In this document: piece by piece, positions 1 through 12,560 of the stretch | Layout: every line of letters begins with the position of its first letter | How positions within the stretch are numbered: position 1 is the stretch's first letter | Source of the DNA: Desmodesmus armatus | Taxonomy: Eukaryota > Chlorophyta > Chlorophyceae > Sphaeropleales > Scenedesmaceae | Direction: 5' to 3' | DNA length: 64,000 bases | NCBI GenBank assembly: GCA_007449985.2 | Contig: VIIQ02000575.1 | Location: forward strand, 629,001-693,000 | Notes under the pieces: generated by a model | What the model was told of the DNA's origin: nothing | Databases searched by the model: none | The model's input: only the letters and a program-made list of their open reading frames with translations | Made by a program: the position numbers and the translations under genes

Positions 1-1768
1 TACACCGTAGTATGGGTACCACTGTGCATGCCAGCCAGCAACACAAGCACTGGCCATGGCACCCAGCAAGCATGCCACCTGCTGCACAAGCCTGCACCAG
101 TCTGCCGGGATACCAATGCAGTTGTTGGCAGCTGCCAGAACATGCCACAGGAGACTCACCAAGTCCCACAAGACTGCTGCTGCTGTCAGCATCCCTGTCA
201 TCCCTTGGGTCTGGCCTGCTGTCATGCACCTCTACTGCACACCCAGCCAGGGCCAGTGACACAGCGGTAGCAAGACCTACAGGGCTGGCCCCAACTACAA
301 GCACCTTCAGCTGCCCTGGACGGGCTTCATTGCCACTGCTGCGTTCAGAGCTATTCAGGTAGGCTGTAGGAGCTACTGCTGTCCTGCGCCCACGTGCTGA
401 GAGGGAAAGGCATGCTCCACGTGCTGCCAGGCGTTGAACTGGGGTCCAGGATGCAGTGTTGTGCGATCCAAAACCTCGATTGAGGCGCATGCGGCATGCT
501 GAATGCGGCAGACTGCGAGCATGCAGGCCTGCTGTGATCTGGGGTGCTGTCCTGTGTTGGTGCTTTGCGAGCAGCATGATGTGTCTATGGCCAAACAAGA
601 TGTCATACACAAATACTCTTACTGGCTGGTTCTGGTAGCCAAATGCGCGCTGTTTGCGAGCGCCAGAAACGACACGTCAGACGAGGGTGCGCGTCATAGG
701 TCGGTTGGAGAACTGAAGTCAGACACAGTCACAGAGAATATGAACAGTGAAAGGGATCGGTAATTTAATTAGCGTGCAAGGCAGTGCCACAGTACCTTGA
801 ATGCGGCCTTGGTTGTGTGCTTGGGCAGCTGGCTTGGGACAGGTTTCGGAAGTTGATCTCCCAGCTGGCTACAGCAGTTGTGCTAAGTTGGCTTGCCTTT
901 CTTGTTGGGTATGTCGTGGCTGTAGTGTTGGCAAGGAGTGCAGGAAGCACACTGTTGGTGCGGGCCCTGCACTGTAGCCAGTGAGGCATACACCCCTGCA
1001 CAGTACCCAGTAAGGCGACGCATACATGCACACATATTGCAAGTGCAGCAAACTTGCTTGCAGCTGACAGCTCAAAGAGCTCACACCAACCTCACTACAT
1101 GATGCAGTGGCCAGACAGCCAGACATGCGGCGCTGCAGGTGTAAGTGAGCCAGAAATCCTGAATCAATCCTGATTGCCCTGCCAGCCTGGCACAGGCTGC
1201 TATCAGGGCTAGCGGCCGCTCAAAGTCATGCTGCCCACAACAGAAAACAACAAGCACGAAAAGATGGCCACACACAGCATGGTCAATCACTGACACACCC
1301 ACAGCTGACAATTGCTACACACAGTACGCTGCAGCACTGATGTGGCGTCCCATTGCCGGGGTTGCAGCAATGCATTCAGATGCATGCATGCATCTGCAGC
1401 ATGGCATCAGACACGTGATGACCCACTGGGCAGACATCCAAGCTGGTACGCATTGTGATGGGGCAGTCACTTAGGGCTGGCCACCTCAACTCCCAGGTGC
1501 CACCAGTAGTACTGTACCACAGCCTAGCCAAGGCTGCAATGGGCCACCAGGCATACAGGCCCAACAATGCACAGGCAGCACTCCAACTGATTTCGATTCT
1601 GATGCATTCCTGGCAGCAGTAAGGCATACGTTCGACCAAAGAATCCTTGCCGTGCACATGTATATACATAGGCATCCTAGGGGGGCCGCAGACACGACAC
1701 TAGGCAATACCCAGCATACCACGGCCAACTAACACAACCTCAGCACCCCCAATTCCAACAGCACCTCA
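1..1768. other. no gene recognised; 3' flank of the first F-box/LRR gene
   Basis: No reading frame here resembles a known family and none joins through convincing splice sites. From about 1082 onward the sequence is the downstream flank of the F-box/LRR gene and is recognisably repeated at about 4466-5166. Shared landmarks include the GCCAGACAG stretch, AAAGTCATGCTGCCCA and ACAACAAGCACGAAA. The first kilobase has only short open frames without supporting features. Confidence 0.6.
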
Positions 1769-3975
1769 TCAAGCTATGTGCACTGAAGCCAACCGCAGAC
1801 GGTCAGCCTCTATCTGCTGCACCAGCTGCACCTTGGCTGCGGCCACACCTGCCTTGGCCTCTTTCAGGGCAGCTTCAATCTCTGCCTCACGCGCCCGCGC
1901 CCTGCCAACCTCACGCGCTAGCCCCAAAGCCGTAGTGCCATGGCCGCTGTCCTGCAGCTGCTGCACAATGCCAGGCAGCTGCTGATCTAGGGTGGCCTGG
2001 CAATCTGTGGTCGATGCACATGCCAGCAGCAGCTGGTACCACACGTCAGGCCGGCGGCCAGGTGTTGCCTGCAAACACAGCCGCATGGTGGGGAGGTCAT
2101 TAGAGTCAGGTTCAGCACTTACATTGCACTTGAATGCAGGTCATGGGTTGCCAGATAGCACAGGAGCAGGTTGGAAGTCTACAGCCAACTGCTTGAACAG
2201 ACTGTCAACTGCCAGCCGTCGCTGTGTCTCTGTGTCTGATGTTGCAATGACGTCCAAGCAAGACGCGGCAACTTCACATCCTGTCCAGTGTGCTTACCTT
2301 CAAGTGTAGATCCTGCTGTACTTCAGTCACCGAGAGCCTGATGTTGCTCCAAAACCCTGGGTTTACAGCCAGATCCTGCAGCCCAGTGAGTGCTGTCAGC
2401 TCCAAAAGGCCGGCGTCAGAGAGGCCAGGTAAGGCACGCAGGTGCAGGCTTGTCAAAGAGCCAAGGCAGGCCAGCACACCCACAGAAGTAGCACCATCCG
2501 CGGCATAAGGGCACTGCAAACATGCAAGCTGCTGCAATCGCAGCAGCGGCACCAGGGACACGTCCCGCTTGAACAGCGACAGACTTTTGAAGGTCAAAGA
2601 TGTGACCGCAGGACAACAGTCCATCAGCTGCTCCAGTGCAGAGCAGTCAAACAGCTCTGCTCCACTACCTTGCCATAAGCTATACCATCCAACTGCCCCG
2701 GGGGCAGCAAAGCACACGTCAAACTCCTGCAGCTGCGGCAACTGCCTGCCAGGTGGAAACAGGTGCGCCCAGGCAGTGCATGGCAGCCTCAACCCAGTCA
2801 AGTTCAGATACGTGAGGTGGGCACTAGCCGTGACAGCCCTGCACAGCTCTACATCACGATCCACCACTGCCACTGCACCAGCAGGTTTGCTGGTGCCAAG
2901 CACCAGGCACTGCAGCTGCTGCATGCTAGCTATGTGCCTCAGCAACGGAGCCACACCTACTACTGCACTATCCTCGATAACAGAACCAACCCACAACTCT
3001 AAGAAACGCAGCCCAGTCAGCTGTTGGAAGGCTGATGCATCCACGACTGTATGATACAGACGTAAGTCCTGCAGCCCCGTACAGCTTGAAAACGCAGGGC
3101 TGCTGCTTGTGCTGACAAGCTTGCAACCTTGCAGATCCATCGACAAGAATGTCAGCGCCTGCAGCTGCTTGAAGGGCTGCTGACCCGAATCCACAGCTTC
3201 TGCGCTATCCACAACTTCAAGTTTAAGGTCCAGGTTCAAATGCTGCAGTTTGGTGGGGAGGCTGAACGGCTGGAGGGATTCTAGGGCCAGCACCCCCCTC
3301 AACTCTAGGCTGGTCAGGGTGGTTAAGCCACTGATGACGCAGCTCGGCAGCTCATCAGCACCACTGGGCTCGTAGCCATCCAGGCCCAAGTCCTCCCGCA
3401 CAGACAGGTCAAAGCGCTGGAGCGCTGGCAGCGCATGCAGCGCAGAAAGAGACCAAAGACCGTCTACCAAGTCCTCTTGATAGGACAGGTTGAGATGTAG
3501 ACTAGTGAGCCCTGTGGCAGCCTGCAGGATGCCTGGGCTGCCCTCCATGGGCCCCAATGATACTGCCCAGTCATACAGACTGAGCTCCAACAGGTTGTCT
3601 AATGGCAGCGTGCTGAGCACTCCCTGGTTCTCGCGAGTTCCCTCGCAGGAACGGGTGAAGCTGGTGACATGCGAGCCATGATGCTGCAGCCACGGCATGC
3701 AGGGCTCGATGTCGGTTGTAGAGACGCGCAGATCATCAGAGGCCATTGCTGCTGCCTTGGCCCATGCACTGGACACAAGGGCACAAGTGGAGAGGCGCTC
3801 AGCCTGGTTGACATGCCGCAGCACCAGGACTAGGACATCCTGGGGCAAAGCTCGCATCATGTGGATGATGTGACTATGTCGATGTATACAACGGTGTACA
3901 GATTTGTATGACTGCAACTTCAGGACACTCTTGGTTGATTGGACAGCACTGCTGCTCAGCAGGATGGTGAGAGGC
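1082..3975. repeat. left copy of the F-box/LRR tandem duplication
   Basis: This block holds one complete F-box/LRR gene plus 3' and 5' flanks. It matches 4466-7345 in the same orientation, including intron sequence and the non-coding upstream stretch ending in GTGGCTGAGTCAG. The offset is about 3.4 kb. Edges are approximate because identity fades in the flanks. Confidence 0.75.
1769..3860 (-). CDS. F-box and leucine-rich-repeat protein, copy 1
   Basis: Two exons: 3860-2298 and 2068-1769, joined in phase 0 by a 229-bp GT-AG intron (donor GTAAGC). About 620 residues. The N-terminus carries an F-box-like motif, LPQDVLVLVLRHVNQAERLS, followed by an alanine/tryptophan-rich helix (VSSAWAKAA). Residues of about 100 to 520 are irregular leucine-rich repeats (LTSLHLNLS, LQHLNLDL, LTYLNLTGLRLP). 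The second exon codes for a basic/acidic coiled coil (REVGRARAREAEIEAAL). Family knowledge: F-box/LRR proteins select substrates for SCF ubiquitin ligases; the target here is unknown. The start is placed at the ATGATG at 3860/3857, because both copies share it and the upstream extension begins only with TTG. The frame is intact. Function beyond the domain call is inference. Confidence 0.75.
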
Positions 3976-4465
3976 TGGCTGAGTGGCTGAGTCAGGGTGA
4001 GTGCACTTCAACACGAAACCTTCAATTGGTCAGGAGATTTTGGCCCGTCCCCGCCTGTCTGCCAACAAGTGGGTTTTGCCCAGATCAGTTTCTGAGATCA
4101 TTGTGCAAAGTCGACCAATGTGACAGTACCAAACTGCAAAATTGTTGCAGACTGCGTCGAGATGTGAGTGCAAGTGTCACACGAACACTTTACACCCAGA
4201 GACAGGCACAGCAACGGTTTGCAGGACTACCTCTGACGCTGCATGAAGACAGAGCTGACACAGCATGGGGTCGACGACACAACATAGGGTTGATACACGT
4301 ACTGTAAGGTGTTTCACTCACTAAAGTTGATCTGTTGGCTCTGATGCAGCTGTCAAAGGCATGGTACTGCTTCCACACTGTGACAGCTGCCGCGGCCCGA
4401 CAGTCATGCACCGCGACTGGAGCTCAGCAGTTGGAGCTAACTTATAAGCTCACAGACCAAAGACT
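3976..4465. other. spacer between the duplication units
   Basis: About 490 bp between the two duplicated blocks, with no recognisable gene. It presumably contains the promoter of the left F-box/LRR gene, which is transcribed leftward. No repeat counterpart was seen elsewhere in the window. Confidence 0.5.
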
Positions 4466-7345
4466 CACACCAACTGAATGCATCATGCGGTGGTCGGACA
4501 GCCAGACAGGCAGCGGTGCTGCAGGTTTGGGTGAGCCAGGAATGGCCCTTGGCCAGCTTGGCACTGGCTGGCATCAGGGCGAATGCCCCTCGAAAACTCA
4601 AAGTCATGCTGCCCAAAACATAAAACAACAAGCACGAAAGTCTGGGCACACAAGGTGTGGTCAAGCACAGCCAAGTAGCTAAGCGGCTGGTGTTTGAAGC
4701 TGACGGTTGCTAGACACACTACGCTGCAGCACTGGTGTGGCGTCCCATTGCCAGGGCTGCAGCAATGCATTTAGTACCATGCATGCATGAATGGTATGGC
4801 ACCAAACACGTGATGACACAAGTCGTGCACACAGCCAAGCTGGTACACATTGTTTTGGGGCGGTCACACAGGGCTGGCCACCTCAACTCCAAGGGCTGGC
4901 CACCTCAACTCCACTACTGAACCACAGCCTAGGCAAGTTGCCATCAGCCACCAGGCCTACAGGCCGAACAGTCCCACAGGCAGCACGCAAACTGACTCCG
5001 GTTCTGATGCAATCCTGGCAGCAGTACGACATCACCCTGCCCAAAAAAGATCCTGGCCATGCACAGGCACATACCTGGGCATTCTGAAGCAGCAGACACA
5101 CCATACGCCTGTAATGCAGTACCCAACCAACACAACCTCAGCAGCCCTAAATTCAACTGCACCTCATCAAGCTCTGTGCACCGCAGCAGACCGCAGGAGG
5201 TCAGCTTCCAGCTGCTGCACCAGCTGCGCCTTGGCTGCAGCCACACATACCTTGGCATCCTTCAGGGCGCCTTCTATTTCTGCCTCACGCGCCCGCGCCC
5301 TGCCAACCTCGCGTGCTAGATCGAATGCCTTAGTGCCATGGCCGCTGTCCTGCAGCTGCTGCAGAATGCCTGGCAGCTGCTGACTTATGGTGGCTTGGCA
5401 CTCTGCTGTCCCTGCACATACCAGCAGCAGCTGGTACCAGACGTCAGGCCGGCGGCCATGTGTCGCCTGCAAATAAAACAACAGTGGGCATTTGTCAAGT
5501 TCAGCGCTGACATTAGTGTTGTGTGCAGGTCATGGTGGCCAAGTAGCACAGGAGCAAGTAGAAGTCTATAGCTACTTGATTGGACAAACCACTGCCAGCA
5601 ATCACCGCGTGTTTGTGCCCTGTGGAGTACATGACCCACAGCTAGAGCGCAAGTGCCTTATAGCGCTTCCAGAGGGCTTACCTGCAACTGCAGCTCCTGC
5701 CGTCCCTGCAACACAGAAAGCCTCCTGTCACGCCAATCTTGGTGAAGAGCCACTTCCTGCAGCCCCTTGAGTGCTGTCAGCTGCAGCAGGCCAATGTCGG
5801 TAAGAGCAGTCATGCCATGCACAGCCAGGCGTGTTAGGGAGCTTAGGTGGGCCAGCACGCCCACAGACACAGAAGCATCCCTTGCATAAGGGCACTCCAA
5901 GCGTGCTAGCTGCTGCAACTTTAGCAGCGGCACCAGAGACACATGTCGCTTGAATAGGGACAGAGTATCAGAGCTCAGCCCCGTAAGCGCAGGACAACAG
6001 TCAACCAGCTGTACCAGTGCAGGACTGTCAAACAGCTCTCGTGCAAAACCGTCCTCTGCTGGGGCAGCAAAGCGCACCTCAAACCTTTGCAGCTGCAGAT
6101 ACCGCCTGCCAGGTGGAAACAGGTGCATCCAAGCAGTGCTTGGGAGCCTCAACCCACTCAAGTCAAGAGTTTTGAGGTGGGCGTTAGCTGTGACAGCAAT
6201 GCACAGCTCTGCATCACCACCATCCAGTGTCACTGGGTCACCATTCCTGCCAAGCACGAGGTGCTGCAAGTGCTGCATGCTAGCTATGTGCCGCAGCAAC
6301 ACATCCACACCACCTGTGGCACCACCCTCCACAACAGAATCAATCCACAACTCTAACTCACGCAGCTCAGTCAGCCCTTTGAACGCAGATGCGTCAACCA
6401 CTGAACAAAACAGCCGGAGGTCCTGCAGGCCTGAACAGCCGGAGAATGCAGGGCTGCTGCTCGTGCTGACAAGCTCGTAATTTACAGCACGGAGAATCAG
6501 GCATGTTAGTGCCTGCATCCGCCTAAAGGGCTGCTGACCCAACTGCACAGCTTCTGCGGCGTCGACAACACCCAGCTTCAAGTCCAGGTCAAGATGCTGC
6601 AGTTTGGTGAGGTGGCTGAACGGCTGAAGGGATTCTAAGGCCAGCACGCCACTCAACTGCAACCTGGTCAGGGTGGTTAGGCCACTGATGACACCGCTCG
6701 GCAGCTCGTCAACAACACTGGGTGTGTAGTCATCAAGGCCCAAGTCCTCCCGCACATAGAGGTCAAAGCGTGCAAGCGCTGGCAGCGCATGCAGCGCAGT
6801 CAGAGACGGAAGGCCTCCTATCAAATCCTCCTGATCAGACATGTACAAGTCCAGGAAAGTGAGCCCTGTGGCAGCCTGCAGGATGCCTGGACTGTCCTCC
6901 ATGGCACATAACAGTACTTCACAGTCCTCCAGAGTAAGCTCCAGCAAATTTTTGCAAGGCAGCGTGCTGAATGTTGTGAAGTAGGGGCGAGTTGGCAAAC
7001 ACTTACACCTCAAGTTGGTGACATGCGCGCCGTGATGCCGCAGCCACGGCTGGAACAGCTCGATGGAGCTTGTGTTGATGGCAATAACATCAGTGGCCGT
7101 TGCTGCTGCTCTGGCCCAGGCTTTTGACACACGGGCACAAGAGGAAAGGCGCTCAGCCTGGTTGACGTGCCTCAGCACCAGGACTAGGACCTCCTGGGGC
7201 AAAGACTGCATCATGTGGGTAGTGTGACTGTGTGAATGTATACAAAGGTGTATGCCTGTGGCTGTGAGTGTGAACACAAGCTCTGATGGTCTTTGGCAAT
7301 TGGACAGCAGCAGCTGCAGCAGGGTGGTGAGGTCTGCCTGAGTGG
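4466..7345. repeat. right copy of the F-box/LRR tandem duplication
   Basis: Direct-orientation partner of 1082-3975. Coding exons, the intron (5681-5467 against 2297-2069) and both flanks correspond, so the duplication was segmental and not retroposed. Confidence 0.75.
5167..7214 (-). CDS. F-box and leucine-rich-repeat protein, copy 2
   Basis: Two exons: 7214-5682 and 5466-5167, phase 0, with a 215-bp GT-AG intron. About 610 residues. Same plan as copy 1: an F-box-like start (LPQEVLVLVLRHVNQAERLS), a long LRR region (LTFLDLYMSD, LQHLDLDLKL, LKTLDLSGLRLP) and a C-terminal coiled-coil exon (REVGRARAREAEIEGAL). The ATGATG at 7214/7211 aligns with that of copy 1. A longer in-frame extension upstream starts only at TTG (7394). 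The LRR faces differ more than the F-box and the C-terminal exon, which would fit divergence in target recognition; that is inference. Both copies have open frames, so both may be functional. Confidence 0.75.
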
Positions 7346-8079
7346 CTGAGTCAGTGTGACTGCAGAATAACGCGAGAACGTCCGATGAATTCAATCAGAG
7401 GTGGTCATACCTACCTTTCCGACAGCACTGTTTGACAGATCTAGATTTTGTTCCTAACAACTTCCTAAGTCCGGAACAGTGTAACACCACCATGCGTGCA
7501 GCCACTGTTGTTTGTGAGGATGGGAAAACAATGGCATTCTCTGGGTGCGCCATGGTGTGACTGGCACCTACTTGCGCCAGCATATGCCACTTACTGTACT
7601 TTCCCAATTGGCATGTGTGCGGCCTACAGGGGAACACCGACCAAATGATCCATGGTCTGATGATGTTCACAAGCGCAAGGAGTCTTATTGCACTGACTCT
7701 GCCGCCACCTGCTGACTACAGCCTGTCACCCCTCCACAGCGTGGCTACAGCCCCCCTCAGTTGCAGTGCCACTGTGGATCTCGTGCTGCACTGGGCACTT
7801 GGGCACCTTGCTGTATCTTCAACCATCAGTATAGATGTAGGGAACAGCTTGACATGGCGTTGGGCCGGTGGGCGAGCTCACCTGGACCCATCTCAGCTGC
7901 GGTCCAATTCAAACCACGTCCCTCTCCTGAGTGCAGGAATGCCTCATCCATGCAGGCTGACGTTGTCACGCTTGACTGTTGCGCTTTTCTTAGCCTTCCA
8001 CGGCACCTCACGTGGTGGGGAGCATTTGCAAAAAAGGCGTTGACGTTGCGTGAACTCGCCGGCTGCGTTTGCTGAAAGA
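7346..8079. other. intergenic, no gene recognised
   Basis: The F-box/LRR gene points left and the bestrophin gene points right, so this is a head-to-head intergenic region and must hold both promoters. Only short uncharacterised frames are present. An upstream first exon of the bestrophin gene (for example a transit peptide) could lie here but is not demonstrable. Confidence 0.5.
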
Positions 8080-11000
8080 ATGATTTCATCTCATACCTTC
8101 GTTAATGGGGTGCAGCCCCTGCCCTGCAGACACCGTACGTGCTTGATACCTGGCCACACAGCTCCCCTGAAAACACCAACACTCCCAGCACGTGCCAGGC
8201 ATGCCCTGGCCCAAATTCAGGCGGCAAAAGCAGATCAGCAAGCAGTGGATGCAGAGAGAGAGCAGGGTCGGCGGTATCGCAGGGCGGTGAGTTCCTGGGC
8301 CTGCGCTGCTGTGTAGGCAGGGCGTGGAGGACAGTGCAGAGTGCCTCCAGAAGGCAGCCAGTTGTGCTTGTCAGCTGAGGAGCTGAAGACGTTTCACACT
8401 TCATATTACTGTGCTTTCACCCAGCGCTTGCCAATGCAACACCAGCCACTGCCGCGGGGCTCTTGTCTGGGACACAGTAGCAGCGCACACCCGCCCCTTG
8501 CATTCTACATCATGGCCTGCAGCTGCTGGCGCCATATCCTGTCACTTATCAGGCTGCAGCATGCCTATAAGCACTTTCAACACCAAACCATATGGCTCTA
8601 GCTGCACATGCCCCCTGACACAACCCCCGCACAGCTGTCCCCGCACACCTGTCCCTCACACATACTCCTACATGCTTGCAGGTATTTGACCTCACGCGAT
8701 GGGAGGAGCACCGCAGTGTGGAACGTTACACGCGGTACATGGACAGGATGTTCACCAGCCGCATTGCAAAGGGCCTGTTTGGCCCTATCAGCTATGTGGC
8801 CAGCCTATGTATCAGCGTGGGCACCTACCACACCCTAGTGGACCAGAAGTTTGTGCAGGACCTGCTGCCAAATGTGAGTGCAGCCAGCACAGCCAAGTAC
8901 CTCGGTGTGCTGCTGCTGCTGGCACAGCATCTGCACCGCCGGGGCTGGTGGTGCTGTAATTGAGATGCTATGGCAGCAGGGTCAGTGATGCAGCGCAGGC
9001 AGGAATGGGGTTGGTGGGGAACTTCGGCAGAAGGGCCTCTGTGTGAAGATGGGACTGACCAGCAGCGCAAAGCGCAACAAGGAAGCAAGCAGCGCGCCGC
9101 TGTGTCGGAAGTATGCCGCTAGCAGCTGTTGCAGCCAACAGCCACGGCAGCTGCCTCTGACGCTGTCGAGCAGTGCTGATTCAAGTGCACCTGGTGTTGC
9201 TGTCATGCTGCAGGCTGACTGGCCGACGCTGTCGCTGTCCAGCGGTGGCATCTTCAGCATATCAACGTTTGCGCTGTCACTCCTGCTGGTGTTCAGGACC
9301 AACAGCAGCTATGAGGTGAGAGCAGTGAGCATGCGTGGGCTCAGGAACGTGCGCTTTGTGCTGTCTTTTGTGTCTGTATGTCAGCTTGATCTTGCCTAGG
9401 GGTGCAACAGTAGTGCTGGCCCTGGGGGAAGCGGGCAATTTGGAGTAGGCTGTGTTGTGGGCGACTGTGGGTGCGGTAATGCCTTGGCTTTTCCTGTGCT
9501 TGCTTTTGCTTGCCCCTCAACAGCCCGTTTGACTTTACAGAGCTACAAAGAACCACTGAAGCTACCTTGTGTGACACCTGATTGAGCCCTGCTTGCATTT
9601 TCTGTGCCTGTTTACTGTGGTGCAGAGGTGAGGTAATTGGAGCAGTGTCATCAAGCACACCACAGCACAGCACGGCACCTACGGATGTCACACGGCAGCA
9701 CATCAGCAATTGCAGGCGCCCAGTAAAATCAGCAACAGCATATGCGCGATGGCACGTTATCAAGAGCAGATCAATGACAGCATCGACAGCATTTGAGTGC
9801 CCTAAGCAGCAGGGCTATCAGTTTAAAGAGGATGGGCTCAAAGCAGCAGCAGCAGCACAGCGTGCATAAGACTGGGTCCACCTTCAATGTTTCAGAGACC
9901 AGTTGCGACATGCATGGGCTTGCTGCAGTGGCAAGCTCTACCTTGGCACTAAGCATTCGACGCCCGGGTCCATGGAACCAGCAGTGCACACCTCAGGCAG
10001 TTGACAGTCTCCACCGCGTGCATATGGTCCTGGCATTTCGAGGTGCAAGGCATGTTCAGGGTGCTGCTGTACTGCCACACGTCAGACACTGTGTCTTGCC
10101 TCTCACATCTGCCTATGTGCGCTTGCCTCCTGCAGGTGGTGGGAGGCTAGGGACTGCTGGCGCATGATAGGTACGAACGGCCCTGGCATTTTGCTGGCCC
10201 AAGGGCTGCAGCTAATGTCCTCCATTATGCTCAACACACTGCACACAGGCATACTGCTGACACTGCCAGCTTCCATGTAACGGTGGCGTGCTGCTCTCAC
10301 CGTGCAACAGACATTGAAGCATGCTGGCGACCACTTTCCTGCATATCCTGTCATGTACTGCACTGTACTGCACTGTACTGTCACTGTACTGTACTGTGCA
10401 CTGTCACTGTCACTATACCGTCACTGTACTGTAATTGTCCTGTAACTGTCCTTTCACCATCCCCATTGCTGCAGTGAACGAGTGTGCCCATCTGGCGCGC
10501 CAGGCGGAGCAGTGGCTACCAGGGCCTGGGCCTGAGCCAGTGCGTGCTGCGATGCTGCGGTGGCTGCGGGCATTCCCTCTGGCCCTGATGGACCACCTGC
10601 GGGAGGAGGAGAGCCTGGAGTCACTGGTCACAGGGTGGGTGGCTGTGGGCTGCTTGACTGACGATGCATGGGCAGATGTAGTACCGTGTGACTGGTGAAG
10701 GGATTCACGATCTCCTTGCCCTGACTGAGACAGTGTACCTGGCAACCACCATGTGCATGGGCCTGATTGTTTGACTTGTGCAAAGGGCGCATGGCTGGTG
10801 TTGCATGAGCGCAGGTCTGCACACAACTCTCCGGCATAACTCATGGCGGGAGTGTCGTCTGGTACCTCTGGTGCTCCTCACGGCTGACCCCTCTGGTGTG
10901 CTGTGTCGTGCTGTGTGCAGGGTGTTGCAGCCGGATGAGGTGAAGATGCTGCTGGCCTCACCCAACCCACCCCTGTTTGTGCTGTCAGCCGTTGGCCAGC

Positions 11001-12560
11001 TGCTGGCAGTGGCGGACATGCGCATCGAGAGCAAGACACACATGGATGAGAGCGTGCGTGTGCTGCAGGAGGCCGCAGGCAGCTGTGAGAAAATCATCAC
11101 CACACCCATCCCGCTGTCATACACGCGGTAAGAGGGCAGGGCGGGGGCTGCCTACAGAGGGCCTGTGCCTGAGTCTGCTGTTGACTGAGGGATCCAACGA
11201 CTTGATGAGTCCACCTACAGGTTTGAAGTGTGTGACGGTGGAATCGGGTGTAGTATGTACTGTCTGATGCCATGCGTACGGTCACTAGGTGTGACGAGCA
11301 GCTCACTGTACTGTGTGATGCTGTTGGGTTGCTGTTGCAGGCACACTGGGCGCTTCCTGGTGCTGTGGATCACCTGCTTGCCCTTCGTCATCTGGTAGGT
11401 CGAGCAAGCACAGCACCAAGACGGTCTTGCGTATAAAAAGAGCAGAAGCAAGCACAGCTGCTGCTTGGGGCCTTCCAGCCAGTCTGAGGTACTGTTGATG
11501 GATTGTGTGTTGCTTGTCAAGTGTAGTGCTCTTGGGGTGCAGTGCTCTTGTCATGGGTTGAACCACCTGGGGAGTGGAGGTGGGGCTGCACACTTGCTTT
11601 ACTGCTGGCCCTGTACTGAATAGATGTCCTGTGTGAGGTGGGGCAGCATCGACCAGCATTCGTCCATGTGCTGATGTGTGCAGGCAGGAGCTGGGATGGC
11701 TGTCTATCCCTGTCAGCATGATCGTCTCCTTCCTGCTGTTTGGTATTGAGGTAAGCCGGGTGCTGCGGCAGTGTAAGGAGGCAGCAGCATGCACAACCAA
11801 CTGGGACGGATGCAAACCAACCCCACAGATGGACATTGAGATATGATATGCACAGTCACTGACCTGGCACGGTCTTGTTGTTGTGCTGACCCCATTATGT
11901 CTTGCTTGTGCTTGCAGGAGATTGGTGTGCAAGTGGAGGAGCCTTTTGGCATCCTAGCACTGGAGGTAAGCAGCCTGTTTGCGCAGAAGCGTTTCCTTTG
12001 GTGGGTGCTGTGATGAGTGTCTGTGCTGAGGGGTGTGCCCATCGTTGAATTTGCCCATCTATCAACGTCCAAACGTTAGGGTTTAGGGTTTTACGCCGCG
12101 ACTTCAAAAAGGCGCGATTTGCGGCGTTTGATCACTGTTTATTGCTGTGAATGTCGAAGGAGTGATCTGTGGGTGAGTGTCGTCAGAGATCAGCAAACTG
12201 CGCGTCTCCTTGTGCTGCCTGCTCGTTTCTTCCTGCGTCCTTCAGCACTACTGTGACGAGGTGTCACAGGGCATCGGCCAAGCCACCTCAGATGCCCGCA
12301 CCCTGCACGACAATGTCACCAGGCTGGCCGCTGCCTGCACGCCGCACGACCTGTCAGCACCACCAGCAGCCGCTGCCATCGCTCCTGCCACAGCGAGCGC
12401 GATTGAGGCTGCTGCTGCAGCAGCAGCAGCAGTGGCGACAGCACCAGCGGCGTCCAACGTGGTGGCGTATGCAGACCACAGCACGGGGAACATATACCGG
12501 CATGGCAACGGTCAGCAAAAGGTGCCGCGTGTGCGCACGCCGTCGCCACATTCCAACTGA
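8080..12560 (+). CDS. bestrophin-type chloride/anion channel
   Basis: Exons by splice phase: 8080-8286, 8682-8873, 9214-9315, 10136-10170, 10475-10634, 10921-11127, 11341-11394, 11684-11750, 11918-11965 and 12246-12560, giving roughly 460 residues. Bestrophin hallmarks appear in order: the start of the core domain (FDLTRWEEHRSVERY), a membrane helix ending in the family signature LLLVFRTNSSYE, WWEARDCWRMI, ARQAEQWL, the conserved PLSYTRHTGRFLVLW, then EEPFGILALEHYCDEV. Plant and algal relatives sit in thylakoid membranes and conduct chloride or bicarbonate, in light regulation or the carbon-concentrating mechanism. Which applies here cannot be read from sequence. The tail is Ala-rich and low-complexity. 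The true N-terminus and any transit peptide are uncertain; the first in-frame ATG is at 8080. The join between exons three and four is out of phase by two bases. Confidence 0.85.
10352..10447. repeat. ACTGT-type microsatellite in bestrophin intron
   Basis: Imperfect repetition of CTGTACTGCA and CACTGT units just upstream of the acceptor of the exon at 10475. A shorter, similar stretch (ACTGTACTG units) occurs at about 42462-42485. Confidence 0.7.
12076..12093. repeat. interstitial telomere-like repeat (TTTAGGG)
   Basis: TTAGGGTTTAGGGTTTTA lies in the last intron of the bestrophin gene. It contains two plant/algal-type telomere heptamers. It is too short to be a telomere and is flanked by ordinary genic sequence. 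Confidence 0.7.

Noticed and set aside
7215..7394. N-terminal extension of the second F-box/LRR protein
   Set aside because: Begins at TTG, and the equivalent stretch in the other copy is not in frame with the gene. The shared ATGATG is the better start.
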